Source of the DNA: Mycteria americana
Lineage: Eukaryota; Chordata; Aves; Ciconiiformes; Ciconiidae
DNA: 64,000 bases
Reading direction: 5' to 3'
NCBI RefSeq assembly: GCF_035582795.1
Contig: NC_134366.1
Coordinates: forward strand, 107,391,756-107,455,755
Part shown: piece by piece, positions 13,101-22,266 of the stretch
How the letters are laid out: each line of letters begins with the position of its first letter
Numbering within the stretch: position 1 is the first letter of the stretch
The notes under the pieces: model-generated
What the model saw: only the letters and a program-made list of their open reading frames with translations
What the model was told of the DNA's origin: nothing
Databases searched by the model: none
Position numbers and translations under genes: made by a program

Positions 13101-15778
13101 TTTAGCCTGCTCCCTACTTACAAGCAATTAGTGCCACTTCCCGACACAAAACACATATCCTGGGGCAGGGAGAAGGACTTATTTGAACCTTACAAGCTTA
13201 GAAGCATCCTGTGATACAGACAAAAGTTCCACATTTAAAAATTGTGTGTAATTGATACTATACTCCAATACCTACTGAAGCTGCACCCTAATGCTGCCCG
13301 TATTTTCTACAAAAGAACCCTGACCGTTAAATATAAGTGCTGCTTCAAGAGCATACGCAAATGCTGTATGTTGAAGGTGTTTACACCAGCCATGTGCCTC
13401 TCAAAAGGAAAAGGTAGCCCCCCACCCTCCAGGCAAGTGTTTGAGAAACCGGTATATGTTAGGAGACAACAGGGACTCCAGATATTTAGGGAGCTCGGCG
13501 GTGAGGTTTCATCCCTACGACACAGCCGTCTGTGCCCAAGTCAAGTGGCAGAGCAGCCTGAAGAAGGAAAGCCCTGCAGCCTGCTGATGGCCAGTGAAGC
13601 CTGGAGAGCAGTGCCCGGCCAGTGAAACCCAGCAGAGCTGTCGTGGGAGTATCCCACAGAAGGAGCTCAGTCTTCAAACAGAAAGTACTTTCAATCTGTC
13701 AGAAGCAGGTAGTCTTTGAGCAAATTAATGCTCATCGCAACATATCCATCTAGGGGAAGAGGCATAACATTTCCTGAGGGGAAGCTGGGACGGCAGACAC
13801 TGATGCATACAAACAAACCATGTAATTACAGTAAGTCGAGAGATCTGCACTACCTGCAAAAAGTTATATTCATCTCTTATCTTTCCAAGTAGAAATTTCA
13901 CTATTGATATTAAGGGACTACTTATTAAATCACTTTGTCAAAAAGACTGAAGCTGAATTCAGACTTTTATTACCGTTGCATAACTGATTGATGGGAAAGG
14001 CTTGGTTCAGCTAGCTTTTTTTTTTTAAAAAAAAATGGGCAAGCCATTGCGAAATCATCCTAATTCACTACAAACCCGCTATTATACACCAGCCAAAAGT
14101 GCGATATTTCCAGGTCCACCCTCACCAAGGTGCATCAGCTGTCACTTGTTAGATGGCGTGACAGCTCACCCAATGGGTCTTGTTCTTATCTTGAAAACTT
14201 CCAGCAGACAGACAGAAACACATGGAGCAAGATAGCCAATGCTCCGGACAGTCTAAATCCCTAATAGTCTCATATTTCTGGGCACAATGTAATCATATTA
14301 GATAAGTCTCTTTGGAAATTTAATCATTTGGCTTTATTATCCACCAAAGGACATTTCACAAGGTTCTGGAAATCCAATAAACCTCCCATTTATAAGTCAT
14401 GGCTTGCAAATACTTAGAGATGTGCTCCATTGGAAAAAGCATATTACTATGTTAATGAACACATACTGGGCTTCCATGAGATTTGGAAGTTCTTTCTGAA
14501 TTTTTGTGGAGAAACAAGATAAGAATATATTATTATTTAAGAATGTCACTATTCTAGACCCTAATCTCTCATTAACCTGAACATGCATTAGGTTAGACTT
14601 GGCACTTTGCCTAATTCTTATTTTATATGCTACAATCACTGTGCATGTTAACAAAATACAGTTTCCCCTTCTTGACAGTTTCTGTTTCTCCTTGACAGTT
14701 ATTTTTTTCCTAAGTACATTGTTTCATATTAACATAATGGTAATATAATTGCTTTTGTGCTTATAAGCATTATATATAATGTGGATCAAGAACAATGTAA
14801 TCTGTCTCTTTTGTGTAAACATCATTAAAAGAACTAAGAAAATGAAGTTTGGACAGTTTGGTAATGATACAAGTATGAGAAATATAGCTATTGATAACAA
14901 TGCATATGTCTATGCTTGAGAAGGCTAACTGTATAATGATAGAAATACATACAGCATCATGGAAATGGTTAATAAACTTTGAAAAGTTATGCAAAACTAG
15001 GGTACAAGAACAGCAGAAGGCTGGAGAAAATTAGACTGGGAAATGCAATGCAATATAGCAATAAAGAAAAGCTTATGCAATTCTGAATTACACGCTGTCA
15101 CAGCGCAGGGAAGTAATAGTCCCTTTCTGCATGTCTTTAGTGGGCTGACAAGCTGTATGCTGCATCCACTTGTGTGCTTCTGTAGCAAAAATTAAAACAA
15201 AATAAAATTGAAATTACAGAGCCCCTTGACAAAAATGTTTGAGAATATTTTACTCTATAATGTACTACTAAAACCAGTCATTGGGGACAATTAAATGCAG
15301 CATAAAACATGTCATTCTTTAATCTGCTTTTACATTTTGATTAAGAATTGCAGAGAACATCGTGAAGGGTATTCTCAAAGCAAGGGGAATAACTGGCAAG
15401 AGCTCTAGTACTCATTAACTGAAGATTACACTTAAAGCAAACTGAAGACCCATCTGATTCAGAATACAGAGAGCTGTCAGAGCAATACAGCTCAAGTTTG
15501 GTGAAATATACTATATTTTTGCCTTTGAGGATGCTAAAAGCAGGATTTAAATATTGGCGTTATTTTATGGATACAGTGGAAAAACTGCAGAACTGAATAA
15601 GGTGTGACCTTCCTGGCACACCTAGGTGCATACAGGTTACTATGTTGTGAATTAGCTGCAGTCTAAATATGATTCACTGGGGTCCACGCCAACAAAGAAT
15701 TGAAATAGTCTGATCAATAAGTGACAAAAGCATTTATCAGCATCTGGAAATCACTTTTACTGATCAGTGGTTAGTCTG
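7108..15778. other. Intergenic stretch, no gene recognised
   Basis: No exon or recognisable transposon was found. Open frames up to about 127 codons occur (for example minus strand 12519-12893 and plus strand 13242-13625), but they match no protein I know and are within chance expectation for AT-rich DNA of this length. A perfect T11-A9 run lies at 14016-14035. The palindrome pair at 11798-11841 is listed separately. Confidence 0.55.
11798..11841. repeat. Adjacent hairpin and perfect 18 bp palindrome
   Basis: An 8 bp stem with a 5-base loop occupies 11798-11818 (AGCCTCAT / ATGAGGCT). Six bases later a perfect uninterrupted 18 bp palindrome occupies 11824-11841 (AGAGTGCATATGCACTCT). The core TGCATATGCA resembles a palindromic POU-factor site. 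No function is shown. Confidence 0.8.
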
Positions 15779-15905
15779 GCAGCATTTGAGTAAGAGAAAG
15801 ATGTCAACAAATTAGAAGAAACTGAGAAAATTATAACAAACTGATTAATGCGCTGAAGAATTGATTAATGAGGAAAGATTAAAAGACCTAAATACGTCAA
15901 GGTGC
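15779..15905 (+). mobile_element. Ancient CR1 LINE fragment, plus strand
   Basis: The stretch aligns by eye with the CR1 reverse-transcriptase 3' region of the kind abundant in turtles and crocodilians. Matching words include GAAAGATGTCAACAAATTAG (recalled consensus has GTGGACAAATT) and GAGGAAAGATTAAAAGA followed by a CTAAATA-type word. It is short and heavily mutated and has no intact frame, so it is probably old. Its boundaries are approximate and it could extend a little further on either side. Confidence 0.5.
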
Positions 15906-17811
15906 TAAATGACAGCTCATATTCTATTATATAAGCCAAGAAAGGAGAAAAATTGTTTGGAATGCATGAGTGAGAGTGCATGGAATGCAAGAATACATAT
16001 GTAATGACAATGTGAGATGGGCAAACATATTTGTGCCAGCCCTGAGAATGTTTTGCAGCTTCCACTACTGTTCCTGCCACCACTCCAAATAAAAGTCAAC
16101 AGAAGGTGTTAGTGTTGGGAGGAACCAAAACACACTGGAGAAGCATGTGTTTGAAACTGGGTTTTGAAAGGTAAGGATTTTGTTTTGCAATGGCTACAGA
16201 ATCCTTTGTGTTCTGTGGCTGTCGCTGGAAAAAAGAAATCTCTCGGTGCCCTGGTTTTCTCAGCAGCAAAATGGGCTCAGCAATATTTCTTGATTCATGG
16301 AAACATTGTGACAGGAAATTCAATAACTTGTGTGGGCCAGCAGACTAGTGTGGGGACAAGTTCATGATTACATTAGTGGGGAGATGAACTAGGAATGTCA
16401 CTATGAAGACACGAGAAGAAATGTATCTCTAGCCTAGTTCTTAAAAATCCTTGTTGACCCAAATGGGTTTTCGGTCATGTCTTTCAACCAAATAAAGATA
16501 TTCTGGGAAAGGAGATGCAAAACAACTGCAAGAAGATAAACAGATCTGCAAGAAGAGAAACAGATCTGGCACCATGGTGAATGGAAAAGTGAAAAGCAGA
16601 AAATTAGGGAAGAAAAAAAATGTAGGTAAACATCTGAAAGATTAGAGATTGAAAGAAAAGGAGGGAAATAGGGAAAAGAACTACAGGACTGAAGTATAAG
16701 ATGCAAAACAGAGTGGCACAGCAAAACAAGGGAAAGGGATTTCAGCTTCCCAAGAACAGCTACCCTGAAAGCGTTGCTGCTTCAAAAACTGGTGAGGCAT
16801 TGGGGCAGCTTTATGCACTGGAAAAGGACACTGCTGCAGAGGGCACTGCGCAATGGCCACTGCCCCACTGCCCATGTTGCTTGCCCCAGGGCCATAATCA
16901 AGTTATACTGGGGGGAGAGTGGGCACAAGCAGTCGTTCACCTTCTCTTTCCCACCTCCTAGGAGCAGCAGCGTCGAGCCTGACTTTCCTGAGCTCTTGCC
17001 CTCACTCTGTCCTCATTACTGTGCCAGCAAATTCAGTTTGGCCTTAACTGTCTTTTTTCCCTAGCTTTGAGAGGAGTTAAGTACTTGAATCATTTGATCA
17101 ACCTTCTGGACCAAAAGTTAGACATGTGAAACTTTAACAGAGGGCAAGTATTGATCTGAGACTGGCACCACATATTTAGTCCTGGACTGAAAGGAGCAAA
17201 AGAGTACTGTGCTAAACACTTTCTGTTCAGCAAAGAGCCTTCCAGGCAAGAAGACTTCTCCAAAATGATGTTTGCATGGCAGGTGGGTGAGTGTGGCAAG
17301 ATAAACCTGTTGGATAGGCTCCCATGTCCTACACAGTGACCTTGCTCTAAATCCTGGGCCACGCATTTGATTGCCGAAGCACTCAGGAATAACACAGAAG
17401 AAGTTCTGTGGTGCTGAAAAATAATTTTAATGTGAATCAATTAAATATGAAATTTAATAGCTGGTGAACTTTGTATGACTAAATGACATAGCCAGTACCA
17501 CCTGGTCCTTTCTTGACTGCTTTGATTTTGCATTCATTTTATGTTATCAGAATGCAGTGGGATCATATACTGAAGATCCTTCTTTGTATTATCCAAGTTG
17601 TAAATGCTGAAGGTGGCAGATTTAGGTAGGTGTCACTTGAGATTTTGGGCACAGAAGACGAGCAGAAAAAAAAGGGAACAGATAAATGAGTTCAACTATT
17701 GGACAAACCGAGTGTTTCTGATAAAAAATCAAAAGCGAAATAGTTTATATGAGAGGACTCCTGTGTCTTGAGGCTTTTGTTGAGGCTGATTCTAGATTTG
17801 GTTAGACAGCA
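15906..17811. other. Intergenic stretch, no gene recognised
   Basis: No gene is supported here. 16500-16740 is purine-rich on the plus strand, which leaves chance open frames on the other strand. The only clear structure is the 20 bp tandem duplication at 16526-16565. Confidence 0.55.
16526..16565. repeat. Tandem duplication, 2 x 20 bp
   Basis: Two adjacent 20 bp units (CTGCAAGAAGATAAACAGAT and a copy with one T-to-G change) lie head to tail. This is a recent small slippage-type duplication. Confidence 0.85.
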
Positions 17812-18095
17812 AGGTCTTTGGTTCAGGACAAGAGGCAATGGGCACAAACTGAAACACAGGAGGTTCCCCCTGAACATCAAGGAAACACTTTTTCACTGTG
17901 AGGGTGACCAAGCACTGGCACAGGTTGCCCAGGTAAGCTGTGGAGTTCTCCATCCTTGGAGATATTCAAAAGCCATCTGGACATAGTGCTGGGCAACCGG
18001 CTCTAGATGGCCCTACTTGAGCAGGGGGCTTGGGCCAGATGACCTCCAGAGGTCCCTTCCAGCCTCAACCTTTCTGGGATTCTTTGCTTCTGTGA
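17812..18095 (+). mobile_element. CR1 LINE 3' end, plus strand
   Basis: This 5'-truncated CR1 tail reads through the diagnostic words GACAAGAGGCAATGGGCACA, CTGGCACAGGTTGCCCAG, CTTGGAGATATTCAAAAGCC and CCAGATGACCTCCAGAGGTC. It ends at the degenerate terminal repeats TCTGGGATTC...TTCTGTGAA. The variant belongs to the CR1 group whose 3' end reads CCAGAGGTCCCTTCCAGCCT, different from the group at 24.6 and 62.2 kb. No coding frame survives. Confidence 0.88.
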
Positions 18096-19449
18096 ACACT
18101 GTTCCAGTTTATACTCTTAATGTTTTTGATGTCTCCTTCACAACTACAGGAGTTGGAAGTATTTTTTGGGTAAGAATGAAAGTTGAGATTAGTAAGTACA
18201 ATTCGCTGGCAAAATACCTGGCAAGGGCAGGATTTTACTGCCTGATGCATAGGGGCGTAGGGGGCTCCAAACAACAGTTGAATGTTTTCACTAAATTATA
18301 GATCTCTCTTCTCCATTTTGTTCTCTAAACAAACATTCTCTAAAATAAAACAGTGCTTTCACAGTTAAGTGTATCTGTATCGTAGCCAGATCTCTAGCAA
18401 ATGAAATCACTCTCACTGGTCTGGCAGCTTCCCTCTGCTCTTGCATATTCCCTCCTTCCCTTTGGTTGTGCGTCTTCTTTCCTACAATCGCTGGAGAAAA
18501 ATAAGGGAGGGCAGAAATTGTGTGTGCACCAGCAGCGGACTAAAAAACTGCTGGTGGTGTTCAAGAGCTCACAGAGGATGACAATTTTTGACAATCTGTA
18601 GAGCTTCCTGCTTTCACAGGAGAGCAGTTGGAGGTGAGCAGAAGTGAAATTATTGTATAATTGCAATAAATTCACATTTACTTGCCAAAGATGGAAGGTA
18701 CCAAATGTGACAGAGTTTAGCATGATCTAAAGACATACCAGATCTGTCATTTTGTCAGTGTGGCATTCCCCCTGCCTGTAACAATTTGTGCTGCAGAAGC
18801 AGCTTGTTCAAATTCTTTCAGAGTTCCTTTCCTTCTTTAGCTGGCAGGAAAGTGTTTAGGGTTTTTATTTTAATATATGTACCAGAGAACAGCATAAGAA
18901 TGAATACCCAGCTGGCATAGTGTGAATTTGCCAATCAAGCATGACTGTATCACCCACTTAAGACTAGCTAGAGATGCATCCAGGCAGATAGCACAACTCA
19001 GACATGGCTTTTCTAGCTAAAAAATGGCATGTCATCCATCCTGGGAGTCAAAAAATAGCAACAACAAAAACCCCAAAGCCAAACCCCATGAGATTTACTT
19101 ACAATCTATCTGGACTTGTTAGCAGCTTTCATACGATGCCGCATAGGGATTTCCTAGTTAAGCTGAAAGAGATGGGGAACTGAAACAAAGCTGCAGATTC
19201 AGTCGGGAACTCACCACAGCTGACAACACGCTGCCCTGGAAGGGAAATGTTTAAACTGGGAGAAGTTACTGTTACTGTTTCTTAAAGTTTGTTCTGGGAC
19301 CAATAGTTTGTATTTGCATGCATTTTCACTAGCATGAAAGTGGGAGTGCTCTGGACACAAAGAACTGGGCAGGACTGTCGATAGAAAGGAGGTTCAGACA
19401 TCCTACAGAGATGACTACATAACTTGAGGACCAGAATAACAGAAATGAG
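18096..19449. other. Intergenic stretch, nothing recognised
   Basis: Unique-looking AT-rich sequence between two CR1 copies. No exon, RNA gene or repeat was recognised. Confidence 0.55.
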
Positions 19450-20092
19450 ACGAAATTCAATAATGGAAAAGATAAGGTCATGCACTTAGACATTTATAAA
19501 AAGCATTTTTATTATGGACTGTAAATGACAGACAAATAGAAGGAGTTGCCTGTATTAGTCACTCACAGCAAGACCCCGAACCTTCAGTGAGATCTGGTTA
19601 TATAAAAAGGAGATTGGCTGTATGAGAAAAGGTCGTTTTGGGAGAAATCAGGAGAGACTACCTCCATTGCAAAGACTGGCAATACTTTGTGAAAAGCTGT
19701 TACACGTTGCATCATGTCAGCTATGGTGAAGAAAGCTGAATGCAAACTGTATCTAATGCAGAAAAATCTGAGTTACAGAGGCTCTGTGTCACAGGAGGAG
19801 ACTAACAAAACTTACTGACAGGCTAGACAAGTTGAGAGTGGCTATGACTACAGCCTATAAATATATTACAGATTTAAATGCAAGGGGAAGAGAAATGCCT
19901 AACTGAAACACTGTACGGCACAAGGGCAAGTGGGTATGAACTGGCCTTGAACGCGTTCAGGCTGGGCGTTAGAAGGAGCTTTCTAACATAGAGATGAGGA
20001 CAGTTCTGGTCCAGCCCTCCACCAAGAAGTGCGGGAAAATAGCATATTTAGTGTAAGATGGATCTAGCTGGGTTTATGGAAAGGGTTATACG
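19450..20092 (+). mobile_element. Ancient CR1 LINE fragment, plus strand
   Basis: This is a degenerate copy of the CR1 3' region. It starts with AAATTCAATAATGGAAAAG and AAGGTCATGCACTTAG, which correspond to the MHFN...CKVMHLG segment of the CR1 protein. It then passes TATAAATATATTACAG and reaches ACTGGCCTTGAACGCGTTCA and GGCTGGGCGTTAGAAGGAG, which match the 3' part of turtle- and crocodile-type CR1 that I recall. TTTATGGAAAGGG near 20071 matches the last part before the tail. Frameshifts and stops are numerous. The middle (19560-19830) aligns poorly and may contain indels. Confidence 0.65.
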
Positions 20093-21189
20093 GAGTATTT
20101 GCTCCTACAACAGCGAAGTACTACCTTCAAAACAGAAGATCTGTGCCAGTCCCATGGCCTAAAGATCCAAAAGGTTTACCTGCTTAGCAGACCAGATTGC
20201 AGTACGCAGATCTAGCAAGCTTTAAACATCCTGGCCGAGGTACCTCAGCAGCCCAGTTACAGCAGAACAGGCTCCATGCGAGTTAATGTGCCTCACTTCT
20301 CCGAGCAGCAGAGCTCTTCTGACATCTAGCATCACTGCTAGCAAAAGGAGCAAATAATTACAGAAGAACATTTACTTGGCAGATGCAGTCAGCGTTGAAC
20401 CCCGTATGCCAAAAGGAAATTGCTCTCTCAGTCTTAGTAATACAGGACTTATCTCTTCATCGCTGTATTTAAAAAGACAATAATCTGACTTCATGTGCCT
20501 GACCACTGCGCCTACCCAAAGCTTACTGCTGGATTTATGGCCTTATTCTTGACTGCTCCGGTTAACGAACTATTCGAAGGTCTCCTCACACAAGAGCTAT
20601 ACCTTAGAGCAAGCCAGGTGTCCTCACACAAGTGCTATACATTACAGCAAGCTGGTAGCACGCAGCAGCAGCGAGACCAAGGAAATGGGCAGTTCTTGTT
20701 CCTGAAAAACAAATGGTTTGTACAGTGGATTCAAAAACTTGCACGAAATGTAAGTGACAACTGAGACAGGAAAAATTCTTGTTGAATGTAAAGCATCGTC
20801 CTGTGTTTTCCCTCTGCAAAAATGGTAAGGGTGCTGTCAATTTACACAAAGCTTTCAGCCACACAGCGAGATGCTGAGGGTCTGCACTCAAGGTACATGC
20901 CTGGCACCCTGTACCCGTGCAGTGCTTCTGACCCTCCAAAGCGTCTCCATGTAAGGGACTGGAAAAACCCTAGATAATAAAAGCACCCTGTTACACAAGT
21001 CACTACCCTCACCGTAAACATATTTATTTACTTGGATGGGTACAACTGCTGCCGCCATAGGTGCTGGGCTTCCGTTCAGTCAAAATTAACCACCACCCTT
21101 ACAATTAATCAATAGCAGAGATGGTCTCTCCGCTTTCTTCCCCGTCCCCACTCACGCCAGCTTATTAGTGAAGCATAAACCATCTCGTG
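20093..21189. other. Intergenic stretch just upstream of the TMEFF1 CpG island
   Basis: No exon was recognised. It contains the 38 bp duplication at 20583-20655. Composition shifts from AT-rich to GC-rich at about 21190, where the CpG island starts. Distal TMEFF1 promoter elements may lie here, but none can be named from sequence alone. Confidence 0.5.
20583..20655. repeat. Imperfect tandem duplication, period 38 bp
   Basis: TCCTCACACAAG begins at 20583 and again at 20621. The following bases (GCTATAC, CAGCAAGC-type words) are also repeated with a few changes. The duplication lies about 1.3 kb upstream of the TMEFF1 start codon. Confidence 0.8.
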
Positions 21190-21481
21190 GGACGACAAAC
21201 GACGTGCCAGTGGCCCTCCTTCCTCGCCGCCCCTTGGGGCCCGCTCCGCTTCCATTCACCCGCCGGTATTACCCCCGCACGCCTGCCGGCGGTACCCACC
21301 ACCGGCCCGGCCCCCCGCCGCGCCGGGGTCCCCCCACCCGCTCCCCGCGGGGGCGGCCCCGCCGTGCAGGCGGGCGCTGCCGCCGCCGCTCGCCCTGCCC
21401 GCCGAGCGAGGAGAAGCCCCTCACCTCCCCTCGGGTCCCGGGGGAGGGGGCTGCCATCACGTGTGCTTCCTCCCCCTTCCC

Positions 21482-21576
21482 TTCTCTCCTCCTCCTCCTC
21501 CTCCTCCTCCTCTCCTCCCCCCCCTCCTCCCCCTCCTCCTCCTCCCCCTCCGCGGCGGCGGCGGCGGCAGCAGCAG
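21482..21576 (+). repeat. CCT tract followed by CGG and CAG triplets in the TMEFF1 leader
   Basis: An uninterrupted polypyrimidine tract rich in CCT triplets (21482-21551) runs directly into five or six CGG units (about 21553-21567) and then CAG units (21568-21576). A second CGG run of about six units lies at 21758-21778. Depending on the transcription start these are in the promoter or the 5' untranslated region. The purine strand could form triplex or quadruplex structures. Confidence 0.85.
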
Positions 21577-21801
21577 CCGCCTCGGCTCCGCTCCCTTTGT
21601 TGCAGGCGGAGCGGCGGCGCTGCCGGGCGCCGCGCACAAAGGAGCGCGGCCGGGGCGAGGCGGCCCCGCCGGCGGGCAGGCGCGGAGGCGGCCGCCGCAC
21701 CGCCGGGCTGCGGGCGCCGCGCTGCACCGCCGGGGCCAGCCCTGCCCGCGGCCGGGAGGCGGCGGCGGCGGCGGCGGGTCTCTGCGGCCGCCGCGGCGGG
21801 G

Positions 21802-21873
21802 ATGCTGAAGGTGTGCTCCGGCGCGGCGGAGAAAGGACGGTCCCGCCCGGGCGGCGCCGCGGGCTCCGGTTGA
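21802..21873 (+). promoter_or_regulatory. Upstream ORF in the TMEFF1 leader, stop overlapping an ATG
   Basis: An ATG at 21802 opens a 23-codon frame that ends at a TGA at 21871-21873. That stop overlaps by one base an ATG at 21873-21875 (TGATG), which is in frame with the TMEFF1 coding sequence 66 bases before the chosen start. The arrangement is the classical termination-reinitiation layout. It is only relevant if transcription starts upstream of 21802, which I cannot determine. The short peptide itself has no recognised function. Confidence 0.45.
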
Positions 21874-21938
21874 TGCTGCGGGCCTGCCGCCGCCGCCATC
21901 CCGCTGCCGCCGGCGCTGCTCCTCGGCCGCCCCTCGCC

Positions 21939-22122
21939 ATGCTGGGAGAGAGCCCGGCCGCCGCCCGGCCGCTCCTGCGAGCGGGACCCCCCCTGGCGCT
22001 GTGCTACACCTCGGCCCTCCTGGTGCTCGCCCTCTCCGCGCTGCCCGCCGGCCGCGCCTCCCACCCCCTGCCCGGCTCCGAGTGCCAGGGCGGCGGCAAG
22101 GGCAAAGGCATCAACTGCTCAG
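21939..22122 (+). CDS. TMEFF1: TMEFF1 (tomoregulin-1), coding part of exon 1
   Basis: TMEFF1 is a type I membrane protein with two follistatin-like modules, an EGF-like module and a short cytoplasmic tail, expressed mainly in brain. This exon encodes 61 codons plus one base. Residues 17-40 form a signal peptide: a hydrophobic core LALCYTSALLVLALSAL, then LPAGRA, with likely cleavage before SHP. The segments PPLALCYTS, LPAGRAS and KGKGINCS match the recalled human TMEFF1 N terminus (PPLAFCCYTS, LPGSRAS, KGKSINCS), which is the basis for the call. The start at 21939 has G at -3. An in-frame ATG at 21873 would add 22 residues, but it has T at -3 and no counterpart in the human protein that I know of. 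The exon ends CTCAG, followed by GTAATG. Phase 1 fits the human junction, where Glu follows INCS. The remaining exons are not seen and should lie beyond the window. Confidence 0.92.
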
Positions 22123-22128
22123 GTAATG
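22123..22128 (+). other. TMEFF1: Splice donor of TMEFF1 exon 1
   Basis: CTCAG|GTAATG fits the donor consensus. It falls exactly where homology to the TMEFF1 N terminus stops and leaves a phase 1 junction. Reading on through it gives a proline- and alanine-rich tail typical of translated CpG island, then a stop. Confidence 0.85.
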
Positions 22129-22213
22129 CCCCGCCGGCTCCCGCGCCCACCCGTGCGGGCGGCCCACGCGTGCACGTGGGGGGCTGAGCGCGGCCCCCCT
22201 GCCCCTCCCCTCC

Positions 22214-22266
22214 CGGCCCGGCCCGGCCCGGCCCGGCTCGGCGCGGCGCGGCGCGGCGGGCGGCGG
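22214..22266 (+). repeat. Short GC pentamer repeats (GGCCC)n and (GGCGC)n
   Basis: Four to five GGCCC units (22214-22236) are followed by GCGCG/GGCGC units up to about 22266, about 100 bases into intron 1. Such runs often vary in length and assemble poorly. Confidence 0.8.

Noticed and set aside
14016..14035. T11-A9 inverted run as a transposon end or terminator
   Set aside because: It is a simple homopolymer junction with no flanking inverted repeats or target duplication.
21873..21938. Upstream in-frame ATG as the TMEFF1 start
   Set aside because: It has T at -3, lies inside the upstream ORF overlap, and would add 22 Arg/Ala/Pro-rich residues ahead of the signal peptide with no counterpart in the human protein I recall.
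21165..22064. 299-codon minus-strand frame and several other long frames in the CpG island
   Set aside because: They are Gly-, Arg-, Ala- and Pro-rich products of GC-rich triplet repeats where stop codons are rare; no domain or conserved motif is visible.
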